Program-made: the position numbers and the translations under genes
Assembly: GCF_003473485.1 (NCBI RefSeq)
Contig: NC_053045.1
Coordinates: 50,944,494-51,008,493 of the forward strand
Length of the DNA: 64,000 nt
Source: Medicago truncatula
Lineage: Eukaryota; Streptophyta; Magnoliopsida; Fabales; Fabaceae
Reading direction: 5' to 3'
The notes under the pieces: model-generated
Told to the model about the DNA's origin: nothing
The model's input: the letters and a program-made list of their open reading frames with translations, nothing else
Databases searched by the model: none
Part shown: one piece after another, positions 26,917 through 39,059 of the stretch
Position numbering within the stretch: the first letter of the stretch is position 1
How the letters are laid out: the number at the start of each line of letters is the position of its first letter

Positions 26917-27975
26917 TCACTCCTTCATGATGTGTTTGGCCAACTTAGTGGAAGACAATTGCGTTGGATTATAGGCATCAGATGCAATGTCATCTTGATA
27001 TTTTTAAGTGGACGAACGCTTTGCATGAGTGCAATTCCAAATCATTTTCACCACAAGCAGAGAAGGAATGTTGTCAGAGTAAGGATAAAATTTCCATGGT
27101 TAAAATGAATATAATATTAATAATTACAATAACAAATCACAGAGAAATTCAATGTGTTTAATTATTATACCGTGGGAATGTTAAGGGAATCTGAGCACTT
27201 AACAGAAGCATTATTCTTCTCAAGAATGAATGTCTGGGTTGGATTATCATAGATAACATTCTACAATAATAAAATGAAAACCAAATATAAGTGACAGAAA
27301 AAGAAACAGTCAAATCAATTATTAAAAAAAGAACACGACAGACACAAAGAACCTCATCAAGTTGTTGCTCCTCTGGCTGAAGATGAGACTTAATTTTTTT
27401 GATGACAACAGGATCACGGGAAACACCTAAAACGAATGATTGATGATAATATGGCTGATGGTTGACACGTAACACAAACTCAAGGCCGAGTAGTTTATAT
27501 AGATATTTTTGGTATATTTTAGGATCATCCTCATCGACCTTCATAAATAAATACAATTACATAAGTTATAATATCTATCAACCATGCGGAAAATAAGATG
27601 AAAATTAAATTAGGGATACCTCTTGCATAGTCTTCCTAAGAGCTTGGGTAGTGATACCAATAATCTGAAGACCTTCACTATCCCAGAACACAAATTTAGC
27701 CTTGTGACTATCATGAACAACTTGCACAACTACCTTATATCTGATAAAATGGATAGATCCAAAGACATATTATAAATGTGCCAAACAAAAAACACTAATC
27801 TACCACATGAAATTTTAAATATGTAACCTAGTCAATGGAGCATCAACATCCTGTCCGCATCTATAGCTAGAACCATTTGACTTTGATTCCTTTGGATATT
27901 TGGTGCAACTCTTATAATGCCATCCAAATTGGTCAGGATTGAATTTAGTCATTTTTCCAATAGTGATGCAGTATG
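26917..27975 (-). pseudogene. RPA1-like C-terminal (zinc-ribbon/DBD-C) fragment in Helitron 1
   Basis: Blocks on the minus strand: about 27975-27832 (FNPDQFGWHYKSCTKYPKES, SYRCGQDVDAPLTR); about 27740-27620 (YKVVVQVVHDSHKAKFVFWD, EGLQIIGITTQALRKTMQE); about 27545-27357 (VDEDDPKIYQKYLYKLLGLE, VLGVSRDPVVIKKIKSHLQP); about 27265-27170 (NVIYDNPTQTFILEKNNAS, NIPTV); and a last block ending at 26917 (IASDAYNPTQLSSTKLAKHI, MKE, stop). This is the RPA1 C-terminal domain, but the ribbon is degraded: the second Cys of the first CxxC is Tyr (SCTKY). It lies upstream of the OB-fold piece on the same strand, the reverse of RPA1 domain order. Confidence 0.75.
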
Positions 27976-28955
27976 TATCTTAACACAAATTAACAAATTT
28001 CGTTATAAGAATACCATATTTTTGGTGACTTTCAAAAAGATAAGAATTTATATTATTTGACATTATATTTGCTAAATTGTTGCTGTCATTGAAACATACA
28101 TGTTTAGTTTTTTTGAATAAGAAAAATATATGTATAATTTATTACAATATAAAGGTGCAAAATATATATAAGTATAATTTTTTTAGGCATCTATACTTGT
28201 ATTTTTAATAAAATCAAAATTTTATAAAAATAATCATATGCATTATGCAACGCTAAAAAAAATTATAGGCATTAGCGTAACAAAAAAACAGACAGACGGA
28301 CATAAAATATTACTCTAAATGCTAATGTGTGTGGATATATTTGTGAGGTTGAAGATAGGAAATAAAAATATTTGGTATCATTAAAAAGACAACGTGAATA
28401 AAAATATTTGTGTGGTTGTGATGATTAAACTATATTGAAATTAAATATATGAGTGATAAAAAGATAATAAAATTCCCTTGAAAAAAAGATAATAAAATTA
28501 AATAGAACCTCCTTAAAAAATTAAATAGAACGGTTCAAAAAATAAAATAAAATTAAACGGAAGAAAAAAAACATATAGAAATATAATATTAAAAAAATAA
28601 AGGAAAAGGTTTCCAACATGAGTTTAAGAGAGGTGCTTGTAAAATAAATTGTCGACAAGTAGTTTTTTGAGATAGCATTCCACAACTTTTGACCAAAGCT
28701 CATTCCATTCAATTTTATGCATTAAAAATTTTTTTTTTTAGTAAGTACTTAATTTGAGTGGTTTAATTTTGGCTCGTATCAAACATTTTGGCCTAACTTC
28801 TCCTTAAAAATGTAGAGAAGTTGAAAGAAAGTCGGGTCAAACAGTGTCTTAATCTCCCACAACGACAGTTTAGAAACAACTAAATTTAGAATTATTTTTA
28901 TTCTTATAAAATAAATATAAAATAAAAAAGAAAATAATATAAAATAAAATATAGA

Positions 28956-28957
<2 letters not shown>

Positions 28958-28988
<31 letters not shown>
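28958..28988. repeat. (AT)n microsatellite
   Basis: About 15 AT dinucleotides close to the 5' end of Helitron 1. Confidence 0.95.
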
Positions 28989-28991
<3 letters not shown>

Positions 28992-29083
28992 GTGAGGTTA
29001 ATGAATAATTGAATTACCAAATTGCCCCTCTTGAGGGTAAAAATGATAATTCATAGGATATTAACTTTTATATAAGTAATAGA

Positions 29084-30386
29084 TATCAATGGTGAAAAAC
29101 TCACTTTTGTATGGTACCCAAAAACTTGGACTTGTGTATGCTAAATGCCAATATAGTCATTTCAACCAATTTTTTTTTTACAATAAGTTGGTTGAGATCT
29201 GAAAAATGTGATATATTAGTCATGATTTTTTTCATTAGAAATGAGATATGCAATAATGCAAATGAGATGGAAATATTGGAATCAATATGAATATTTTTAG
29301 TTTTTTTTTTAACAGGCAAAAATGAGATATATTAATACGGACACCGTAATTGTTACCGCACAAGATGTGTCAAACAATCATAAAAATGTCAAGGTCCAAA
29401 CAAAATTACAAACAAATCAGTCAAATACCCAGACATAAAAGCGGACTCGACCACCACTGATGAGTGCCAAAACTAAATACAATATTACTAGCCTTTAGTT
29501 CTTAAAGAACTATTAAACAATGATCAATATTAATTCATTCTTTGTGCAATCTTTCATGAATATTTTAATATTAGATTTTAGTTTTTCAAAAACTACATCA
29601 CAAATCTTCACATGAATTAAGAAAAATAATTCTTTACCAATCTTCTTAGATGCTTGAATATGGGATTCTTCTAAAATTGATCAATAATATAACAAACATG
29701 ATAATGTGTTAACTAAACAATTCTCTATGCGAGAAATATACAAGATTAACATATTAGAATGAAACTATAAAAGCCATAAGATAGAGCATGATCATGAATT
29801 AGATCATAATAATAATAATAATAACCTTAAACTGATTAAGCCATCATTTCAATGTGTTCTGAAATTAACCAAAACTAGAACTAAATTATATCACCGTATT
29901 GAATAAAGCTTGACTTATTAGAAAATGAACATTCACCAAAATATTCATAATAAATAACATAACTATATTTTGACGAATGAAAAACCTTTTATGCTTTAAT
30001 TGATACAATACCAATTCGTCGTCCCAAAAATCAAGCTTTATTCAATAGGGTGAGCACAAAACCAAACAAAAAGTTTGATAATGTTTTTGGACAAAAGTTT
30101 GGATTTGGAAGTGCAAGACACTTCGCAAATAAGTAAGATCGTATTTATTTTAAATTAACTGTAATATTCATCAACTAAAGTTTACAATGAATTTATCAAT
30201 AAGTATTTTTAAAGGAGCTTTGTTTTCTCGTTTGAAAGATACAAGCCAAGTAACCGTGCTAAGTGAAAAAAAATTAATTTTATATTTTAGGAATGCTAAA
30301 TGAATGTTGAAAAGTGCCCGAGGAAACAAATAGGGGAATGTGAAGGAAAGATTAAATAAGTCAAACAAGAATATATAAGTCTAGAT
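29084..30386. other. Intergenic; possible retroelement tail at 29288-29490
   Basis: A T run at 29301-29311 followed by gcaaaaatgagatatattaat and unique sequence resembles the antisense poly(A) end of a retroelement, but no coding sequence confirms it. (aat)4 occurs at 29808-29822. Nothing else is supported. Confidence 0.35.
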
Positions 30387-30402
30387 ACATAAGCTTATAT
30401 AC

Positions 30403-30489
30403 CGTCCATGTGAACTTAGTTCAGTTGGGATGGACAATGTATAAAATATGTAAGATCCGAGATTTCGAACCACGGCCACCAACAAAAAA
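30403..30489 (+). mobile_element. tRNA-derived SINE with 16-bp target duplication
   Basis: The body has a box A-like tgaacttagttcagttggga and a box B-like gagatttcgaaccacgg, then an A-rich end. The perfect direct repeat acataagcttatatac flanks it at 30387-30402 and 30490-30505, fixing both borders. Confidence 0.88.
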
Positions 30490-30650
30490 ACATAAGCTTA
30501 TATACTCATCATTGGTGTTCATATATTATATATATACACACATGCGTGCGCGCACACAGATATAGACTGCCCTCTATTCGTGACCTGCAGACGGGAAAAT
30601 TTTCTTGCAGATACAGAAACAGTGGAGAAAGTCTACGTTGAAGAATTCTA

Positions 30651-30796
30651 CCCCCTCCGGTCCTATTTATAAGAAAAAGTTAACTTTTTAGATTCATTCA
30701 ATAATTGATGTACCTAACCTAGAAATAGACCAAATACATCAACTATTCAATGAATCAAAAAAGTAAATTGTTTCTTATATATAGGACCGGAGGGAC
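30651..30796. mobile_element. Stowaway-like MITE
   Basis: Inverted ends ccccctccggtcctatttat and ctatatataggaccggaggga, with complementary inner blocks (gattcattcaataattgatg against catcaactattcaatgaatc). TA on the left; the right TA is lost. Confidence 0.75.
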
Positions 30797-31784
30797 TTTG
30801 ACCATCTCGATGTTCAAGGGTACCTGTCCATTGCCAATACTTTCATGTTCGATTTCCTGCCAATCGAAATTCAATCTTCCTGTTTTTATTACTTTCCGAA
30901 TCATATCATATCCTTGAAACAGAAATATTCATTAGTGGTGTGACCAATCACATTGTGTAATTTACAATATTTCTAGTCATTGATTTCATCGGCCTATGGT
31001 CATTAGTCAATTTTAATTGCTTTTCCTTTAACCATATTTCGAATATTTTATCAGTTTTTGTAACGTCAAATATATAAACCTTAATCCTTCAAAAAAAAAT
31101 ATATAAACCTTAATGTTGGTTTATATTTTTTTTTTTAATAAACAGTAATGCTATTTTAATAAACAGTAATGCTATTTGTAGCGACAGTTTTTATAACAAA
31201 GTGCTCACGAATAGTGGTCTATCCAATTAAATCACAGTCTGGCCGAAAAACATGGAGGTGGTGGGGCATAGTTGAGACCGGACTGTAGCACTAAATTTCC
31301 TTTGTGGTTTACTCGCGAGCTCTTTTGTCGCAGTGTTCAACATTTTCCTTGAAGAAAAGTCTTCAACATTTTTAAAAGTATTGTTTGAAGGATTTGGATG
31401 CTGGAATATTCACGTTGATAAAATTGAACAAGAGTATCCCCTAGTCTAAGTAAATTATTTAAAATTAATTTAAGGAATAAGAAGATTCAAGAGTTTTGAT
31501 AACAATAACAACTAATAATCCATCCATGAAGAGCTAGACTTGCTCTAAAAGAAAATGTTATAAAGTACATCAAGCAAGCAACGTAGGGATTCGTACAGCA
31601 TATTTACGATGCTTTTGCATTGTTTTGGTTCTTTCTCATTGTCTTTCGTTACATGTTGATAAAGCCGGCAATTCAATTTTAAAATCAGTTTTCTTCAGTT
31701 TACTTAACTTAGGAAGTAAATCACAAAACCATTATTATACTTTTTTTTTTTTTTGGGTACATTATTATACTTTTTTTACGGTAA
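30797..31784. other. Intergenic, no supported gene
   Basis: One short duplication (ttaataaacagtaatgctatt, 31136-31180) and T runs. No gene seen. Confidence 0.5.
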
Positions 31785-33967
31785 TCTATATACTAATAAG
31801 AAAAGAAATGTTCCTTGAATTTACCATCTTGCCTCTATTAGGTGCAATTTGGTAATCTACTTATTGGTTAAGTTTTTTTTTTGAACCATAGCCTATGAAT
31901 TTCCATTTTTACCCCTAACCAACTTTTTTTAATTACTTTCTAATTTTTATATTTTTAATAACTTTTAACTATTTTCCAATTTTTATATTTTTAACTATTT
32001 TTCAATTTTTTTCTTCCAAATTCAGTTGCTTCTACATTCTTTCGAAGAATTTTTTTTATGCCGTGATTATCTAAGGTTATTATTTTACCTTAGATAAACA
32101 TTAAATGTAAAAGTGTGGAGGAAAAAATTAGGTTAAAATTAGAGCTGACATTTTTCATAAATTAAATCTAGAGTTACTATAGTAAAGTCACGTGAAAAAA
32201 TAGGTTAAATATATGGTTAATATTGCGTCACGGGTTAACATTTAGAAATAAGAGATGACATTTTGCTTAAATTAAATCTAGGGTTAATATAGTAAAGTCA
32301 CACGAAAAAATTAGGTTAAATCTAGGGTTAATATAATTTGTTTAGTATAATTAAAGTGAAAAATTAGGAGCGATTTTGTTTATTTTGATTTCCCTAACAA
32401 TTAACGTTAACATTTTGATTAAATTAAACAGGGTTAATACAGTAAAATTAAACAAAGAAGTTAGGTTACATCTAGGGCAAAATTTTGCGTTCGGGTTAAC
32501 TTTAAGAAATAAAATAGGTTAAGTATAGCAAGGCGGGTTAACATTTATAAGTAAGAGATTAAGTTAAGTATAGCGAGACGGGTTAACGGTTATTCCTTTC
32601 CAAAAAAAACAGCATATAATTGGGAACATACTTTTATTTTACTTTAGATAAACATTAAATGCAAAAGTGTGGAGGGAAAAATTAGGTTAAAATTAGAGAT
32701 GACTTTTTTCATAAATTAAATTTAGGGTTAATATAGCATAGTCACGCGAAAAAATAGGTTAAATCTAGGGTTAATATTGCATCACGGGTTAACATTTAGA
32801 AATAAGAGATGACATTTTGCATAAATTAAATCTAGGGTTAATATAATATGTTTAATAAAATTAAAGAGAAAAATTAGGAGCGATTTGTTTATTTTGATTT
32901 CCCTAACAATTAACATTAACATAAATTAAACAGGGTTAATTAAATAGGGTTAATACAGTAATATTAAGCAAAGAAGTTAGGTTAAATCTAGGGCAAAATT
33001 TTGCGTTCGAGTTAACTTTAAGAAATAAAATAGGTTAAGTATAGCAAGACGGGTTAACATTTATAAGTAAGAGATTAAGTTAAGTATAGCGAGACGGATT
33101 AACGGTTATTCCTTTTAAAAAAAAAACAGCATATAATTGGGAACATACTTTTATTTTACTTTAGATAAACATTAAATGCAAAAGTGTGGAGAGAAAAATT
33201 AGGTTAAAATTAGAGATGACATTTTGCGTAAATTAAACCTAGGATTAATATAGTAAAATCACCCGAAAAAATAGGTTAAATCTAGGGTTAATATTGCATC
33301 ACGGGTTAACATTTAGAAATAAGAGATGACATTTTGCATAAATTAAATATAGGGCTAATATAGTAAAGTCACACGAAAAAATTAGGTTAAATATATGATT
33401 AATATTGCGTCACGGGTTAACATTTAAAAATAAGAGATGACATTTTACATAAATTAATCTAGGGTTAATATAGTAAAGTCACACGACTAAATTAGGTTAA
33501 ATCTAGGGTTAATATTTCGTCACGGGTTAACGTTTATAAATTAGCTGACATTTTGCATAAATTAAATCTAGGGTTAAAATAATTTGTTTAGTAAAATTAA
33601 GGAGAAAAATTAGGAGCGATTTGTTATTTTGATTTCCCTAACAATTAACATTAACATAAATTAAACAGGGTTAATTAAATAGGGTTAATACAGTAATATT
33701 AAGCAAAGAAGTTAGGTTAAATCTAGGGCAAAATTTTGCGTTCGGGTTAACTTTAAGGAATAAGAGATTGCAATAGTTGTTATGTTATTTTTTTTATGTA
33801 GTGTTTTAGGCTCTGTGTTGCAAATTTTTGGTTTACGCAACTTTGATTTTCACATTTATAAAGGACAATAATTTTCCGTAATTTATAAGATTTCTCCTTT
33901 AGAACTAAATTTAAAAAAAAAAATACATTATTCAACCCGTGCGAATTTCGCACGGGTTTGTAACTAG
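31785..33967 (+). mobile_element. Helitron 2, 2,183 bp, non-autonomous
   Basis: Starts TCTATATACTAATAAGAAAA after host A and ends with a hairpin (acccgtgcgaa..ttcgcacgggt) and ttgtaaCTAG before host T. The block gtgcaatttggtaat near the 5' end matches Helitron 1, and the 3' hairpin is nearly the same as in Helitron 1. No open frame of note; the interior is a minisatellite. Confidence 0.85.
32090..33760 (+). repeat. Higher-order tandem repeat inside Helitron 2
   Basis: Short phrases (tctagggttaatat, gtcac(g/a)cgaaaaa, attaggttaaatc, cgtcacgggttaacatt, aataagagatgacattttgc) alternate to form ~120-bp units. These are grouped in three larger blocks of about 0.5 kb, starting near 32094, 32637 and 33157. 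Each larger block opens with a (t/c)ttagataaacattaaatg(t/c)aaaagtgtgga line. Confidence 0.85.
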
Positions 33968-34271
33968 TTTTATAAGCAAAGAGATAAACAACATGGTACT
34001 TGATTATTACTTTATTAAATTCCTTTTTAGTCCTTGTTAAATACAGGGTTTTTCAAGTTTAGTTCATACAAAAATTTCGTTAAATTTTAGTCCTTATATC
34101 CCTTTTATAAAAACTTAATACAAGGACAAAAAAAAATGCTCATTTTATTAAACAAATAAAGACTAAAATTGAATTAGTTATTTAGGGAGACTAAAATAAA
34201 AACTACTAGTCTACGATGGGCCATGTCAGGTCACTCTTACAAATATTTCATATTTTTATATCACTACTACT
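33968..34271. other. Intergenic, no supported gene
   Basis: Contains ttttagtccttgtt and gactaaaat phrases in opposite orientations (34027-34195), suggesting a decayed MITE with unclear borders. Confidence 0.35.
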
Positions 34272-34852
34272 AAGTAGAGATGAGAATATGTCATATTATA
34301 GGGGTCTATGATGAGTCATGTTAGGTCATTTTTTTTTTTAAATAGAGAAGGTATGGACTCTTCTAATTAGAAGCTTATTTAGCTTAAAATGTTAGACCAC
34401 GTGCCATTAAAAAACCGTTTAAGCCTATTAGGCCGACCTACTTAAGTAAATAAGAATTATATTTTGAATTAAATTATAAATTTGTTAACCTTTTTTTAGC
34501 AATTTAAGCTTATTAGTATACACTAATTTTTTGCATATTTAAATTTATTATTATAAAGTAGAATTTAAATATGATATAATATATAGTCAATTTCTCTAAA
34601 AGTTCATGTTAAATATTAAAACAAAGTTTAATCTCATTAATCTATTAGTTTGGAAGTCTATTTAAACTTAGATCACATTATTTATTTAAAGAAATTCATA
34701 TGAAACATACTTTTAAATAGGTTAACAGATCATATCAAACTTTCAAAATGTTAGGATTAAAAAGTAAACTTAGGCCTTAAATTTTTTGACAGGCCTAGAC
34801 TTAGACGACTTTGCAAAGCCTAACTCGGCGTAGCCTATTCCCATCCGTATTA
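34272..34852. mobile_element. Degenerate MITE-like repeat
   Basis: Left end tagagatgagaatatgtcat; right end aggcctagacttagacgact with tagcctattcccatccgta, roughly the inverse of the left. The interior repeats aggcc/taggtc words. No coding sequence. Superfamily not determined. Confidence 0.45.
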
Positions 34853-35258
34853 CGGAGCTTATGGAATGTCACACATAACCCCTTTTAAAATACTTATTAG
34901 AGAGTTTTGAGGAGCGGTAAGAGCAAAATGTTGTAATCAAGACCAGTAAAAGATCGAAACATCACTTCTTTATAACACCGTATTTTTTAGTTATGTGTTG
35001 TTAGATTTTTTTTTGCCAATGTTAGATAAATATTTGAATGCATGGACAAAATAATATAATAGTTAGAAATCATTTAATGGTTGTTTTTGCAACAATTAAT
35101 CGATTAGATATGTTTTTCTATGCGATTAAATGTTGAGCTAATCAAGGTTATACTGTTAATTGATTTTCATGAGTATCTATGGGTAGTATCATATTTATCT
35201 TCTTCTAATCGATTATGTCAGTAATCTCGTTGATTAAATTAATTAGATAACAATATTT

Positions 35259-35352
35259 GTGAGCTTAGCTCATATGATATGGACATTCTATAATAATATA
35301 ATAGACGAATGAGCTGGAGTTTGAACCTTAGGCATCCCACTTAAAATAAAAA
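35259..35352 (+). mobile_element. tRNA-derived SINE, degenerate
   Basis: Begins gtgagcttagctcatatgat (box A region) and has ggagtttgaaccttagg (box B region) about 65 bp later, then an A-rich end. Similar to the copies at 30403 and 37185. Confidence 0.6.
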
Positions 35353-36959
35353 TATTTTTAAAATATATTTGGCTTGAATGTTTTGTTTTGAGTACAAATT
35401 TTGGCTTGAATTTAAAATCAAAACTTAAGTCTATTATTAGAATTCGAATCCTAACTATATATATGGCCTTTGTTAGTCTTTGAAATTACCTTATACCATT
35501 CAGAGTATATCATTCTTTGAGCGAGTCATTCAAACACTCAATTGATCGATAACCTTCTCAATTCTATACCGTTTAATTGCCGATCTTTCTTGTACATGGA
35601 ACTTTAGAAACGTGAAGAATGACCTAGCAGCAACCGTTTCATATACAAATCAGAATTTACTTCCAATCTGCAAAACCCTCAATTCAGTTATGTTTCTATT
35701 TTTATATGATAGAACTAGAAACCAGCCTTTTTCTAAACCATCGTTTTTATCTTAAATTTGAAATTAAAGGTGTTGAGACATAATGTTTTTTTTTTTTGGC
35801 ATATGCAAGCATAAATATTTTATTGAGTGATGTAAGTGCTTACATGATTAAACTGTTGATAAAAACCGAGAATTATCTTTTGACAATAAATATGTTGTTG
35901 AATATCATATCAATTACAACTTTGTCTTATTTATCTCCCCTAAAAAAAAAATTGTCTTCTTTATTTATTTACTTTTTTTCTCTTTTCCAGTCATCTCGAG
36001 GTTCTTTTTAACAAATGTTAGACGATTGTTTTGAAACATTCATTTTTATAATTTATACCATACTGTGTCAAATGGTGGTGCACAATGTGAGTAATTAGTG
36101 TTGTATGCTCTAGGATAAGATACCAGTTCAATTTCCTATTGATAAAAAAGTATATGGTGTCTGATCTGTGATGTTAAAATAAAACTTCTAAAATCTGTAT
36201 GTACTCCCTCTCACTCATATTATATGCCTCATTTAGAATATTTTTTCTCTCAAACTATTTACCATCATTTTATAATATATAGTAATAAAATATATTTTTT
36301 TGGTACAAAGTAATACAATATTATTACCTTTAACTAATTTTATCAAATTTATTAAAGTAGTTGCTAGTGTATGGTGGATAAATAATAATAAAATACAAAA
36401 ATATCGTAGTCTTGACATAATGTTTTACATTTAAAATTAATATAGATAATATTTTTTATGGATAAAAATAATTTTTAAGATAATTATGGTGAAGTTGTAA
36501 GCTAATTACATGGATACATCGATTATGGTTCAAGAGCCGTCTCATGTCTTTCCTCAGTTTTTTTTTTTTTTTTTTTTTTTGCGTAAATTAGGTATCCTCT
36601 GCGTACAACTTCGAAGAATAATCCCTTGAGTTTGTAGGACCTAAATGGGCGAAAAACTCTCCCTAAAAGTTTTAATGTTGTTACATATTGAATTCAAACC
36701 TAAAACATTGGTTAAACTAGAAAAGATTCACACCATCTCATCTAAATGTTTTTGAGTTTCCTCAACTTTGTTAACCGATGTTGTTGAAGTCATATATAGT
36801 TCTTTCCTTTTATTTGGTTTTTCTTTTTTATCTCTTGTAAAAATATACTCCCTTCAATTTCATATATAAGCAAAAATAACTTTCACGCGTTTTTTTAAAA
36901 TAGTTAAACTCACCACCAATTTTTTTTTTTGTTAAACTCAGTTTAGTTTTCTCAATGTA
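35353..36959. other. Intergenic, no supported gene
   Basis: AT-rich. Single Stowaway-like half-ends (gtactccctctcactcatat at 36200, actcccttcaatttcatata at 36849) lack partners. A T run lies at 36559-36580. Confidence 0.45.
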
Positions 36960-36971
36960 CATGCTTCATGG

Positions 36972-37110
36972 GCAGGGATCCTCTCCCGTGAGAATACCAC
37001 TGCAGGCTGTCCAGTTTCAAATCTTTTATGCTTTTCAATGAACCTAGGTCAACCAAATCAATGGTTGGGATTCCACTGGACCCTCCAGTGATTGGAGAGG
37101 ATCCTCTCCC
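36972..37110. mobile_element. Small MITE, ~139 bp, with direct-repeat flanks
   Basis: Ends gcagggatcctctcccgtga and ggagaggatcctctcccc are imperfect inverted repeats. The flanking sequence catgcttcatgg is repeated exactly at 36960-36971 and 37111-37122. A 9-10-bp target duplication with a GGG-starting end fits a Mutator-like MITE. Confidence 0.75.
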
Positions 37111-37184
37111 CATGCTTCATGGCTTTTGTAATCCTTAAAATAACCATCATTGGAACTTGTTTTATGATATTAAAAGAGTTTTAT

Positions 37185-37258
37185 GTGAGCTTAGCTCAAT
37201 TGGTAGTGATAATGCATAATATATGCAAGGTTCATGGTTCGAATCCCGGACACCATCA
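37185..37258 (+). mobile_element. tRNA-derived SINE
   Basis: gtgagcttagctcaattggt (box A) and catggttcgaatcccgg (box B), ending in caccatcaaa. The flanks share an agagttat-like word on both sides. It is the best-preserved promoter pair of the SINEs here. Confidence 0.75.
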
Positions 37259-37259
37259 A

Positions 37260-38950
37260 ATAGAGTTATTGAAAATTAAAATATAAATCGATTAAAGTGT
37301 ATTTTAGGAAGATCGCGCTAGTTAATTAAGTTTTGCTTATATTCCAGACCATATAACATGATTTTTTTTTTGTTTTTTTTTTACAAGAAAAAAAAAAGTC
37401 ATTTATATTCGAAAGAGGTATGTCATCTGAACAATAATTTTTTGAACAAGTATGGGATAACTCAAGATATACAAAAAAAAAAATGTAGATAATCACACGA
37501 AAACAAAAGTAATAGAGAGTGTTCTAAACTGGCTAAAAGGCCAAAATCACTTGATAATGCCAAATTGTAAGATAAGGCTTCAAGCCCAACACTCCTTCTT
37601 ATGCCTGTATAAGGAGAGCTCCACTACAATTTCAAGTTTATTCTATCCCCAAAATTTCTAAACCTTCTTGTTTCCCATCTGACTTGTGACATCGGAGTGC
37701 GTGTGGAGGTACAACCCCCTCCATCTCACCGGCAAGTTCTTCGCAAGGAGGCACTTTCTTCATCAATCTGTGTCATGGATGTGAAATTCTCTATCTTTCT
37801 CAGGATAATCATGTTACTGAACACAACTGAGAATAAGAAGAGAGAATATGAAAAAGGTTTATCCCAAAAGTTGTCATGAAATTGTTATACAAATATTATT
37901 TATACTACAGGGCAGGGCTTTTCGTGCCCGTTTATTAGTTATTTTTATTGCATCAATATATATATAAATTACGAATAATAGTTTTTATGAAATTTTGATT
38001 AAAATTATTTTGATTTTGATTAAAAGTATATGTTTAGATAATATTTTTATTTTTTTGAGGGATATATTTAGATAAATAGATAATAGATATTTTACGCTTT
38101 TATATTATAACAAACTATATTTATCTTTTTCAATGATACTAACAATGTAACAAATACAATATAAATTATTATCTTTTTGAATAACACTAAGAAAATAACA
38201 TATTAATAGTTAAATTTATTTTAGAGTATTATTAAAAGTAAAAAAGACAACCAAAACCATGTATTTTTTCTTGTATACAATGTAGATGTTGGAATGCCGG
38301 GAGAATATATGTGTACAATGTTGGAATCCGGGGGAGTATATGTAGTTTTACAAGGACTGAGAGAGTACATTAGTAGCTATTACGTCACTGGACGAGAAAT
38401 TACGTATGCCCCAAACCCTGTGTAGACGCGGTTCTTTTGTTGACCATGACAACAGCGACAAAAATAAACGTTATTTAACTGCCAACAAATTATGCTGTAC
38501 TATTTTATTATCATTGTACCAAGGAAAAAAAATTATAATAATAAATAATACAATTACATCTCTAATTTCCTTTACATCTCTATTTAACACCTCATTTTAT
38601 CTCTCTGTCTCTCTTTCTGTTACATCAACAATATAATTGAACGTCACTCTATTATCTCTTTCTTTTTCACGATGTCAAAGAGTTTTAGATGTCCACCTAT
38701 CTTTTCTCTGAGAAATTATGCTTTACCAACTAATTAGTATAACCTCATGCATGCCGTTTGTCAAATTCCAATATCCTGGGAGCGGAAACAATGCGCTCTT
38801 GAGATTCCCTTATTCATCAAAATTCAATTTAATTTGCTATGCTATATTTCAACGTCAACAAGAGAAGTTGACAGCATATGTTACGTACTCTAATTTTGTA
38901 CCAAAATATTATAATAAAGCAAACCTTGTTATTAACGTCAACAAGGTAAT
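37260..38950. other. Intergenic, upstream region of the GRAS gene
   Basis: No gene supported. AT-rich, with a direct repeat atgt(t/a)gga(a/t)(t/g)ccggg near 38288-38335. The last few hundred bases form the proximal promoter of the GRAS gene. Confidence 0.5.
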
Positions 38951-38956
38951 TTTTGC

Positions 38957-38963
38957 TATAAAT
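38957..38963 (+). promoter_or_regulatory. TATA box of the GRAS gene
   Basis: tataaat preceded by tttgc. It lies ~100 bp before the ATG at 39060, implying an ~70-nt leader. A second TATA-like word (ttataaag, 39023) is too close to the ATG to be the main element. Confidence 0.5.
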
Positions 38964-39059
38964 TGTCCATCATTTGTATGTACGTTCTTTCAGAGCTTTG
39001 TTGAATATCTTTAGAAAGCAAACTTATAAAGTGTTATAGACATTAATTGAGAAATTAAT

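Larger units (their letters stand above)
24485..29083 (-). mobile_element. Helitron 1, 4,599 bp, carrying RPA1-like fragments
   Basis: On the minus strand the element starts TCTATTACTTATATAAAAG (29083 downward), with a gggcaatttggtaattc block shortly inside. It ends with a hairpin (aacccgtgc..gcacgggtt) followed by tttgtaaCTAG at 24485. It sits between host A and T, the Helitron target rule, with no target duplication. No Rep or helicase domain is left. The content is two RPA1-like pieces and AT-rich filler. Confidence 0.8.

Noticed and set aside
32090-33760. CRISPR-like or telomeric array
   Set aside because: Repeats are irregular, of several lengths and inside a Helitron in plant DNA; not a CRISPR array and not a telomere tract.
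36200-36880. Further Stowaway MITEs at 36200 and 36849
   Set aside because: Only one end of each is visible; no inverse partner or second TA was found.
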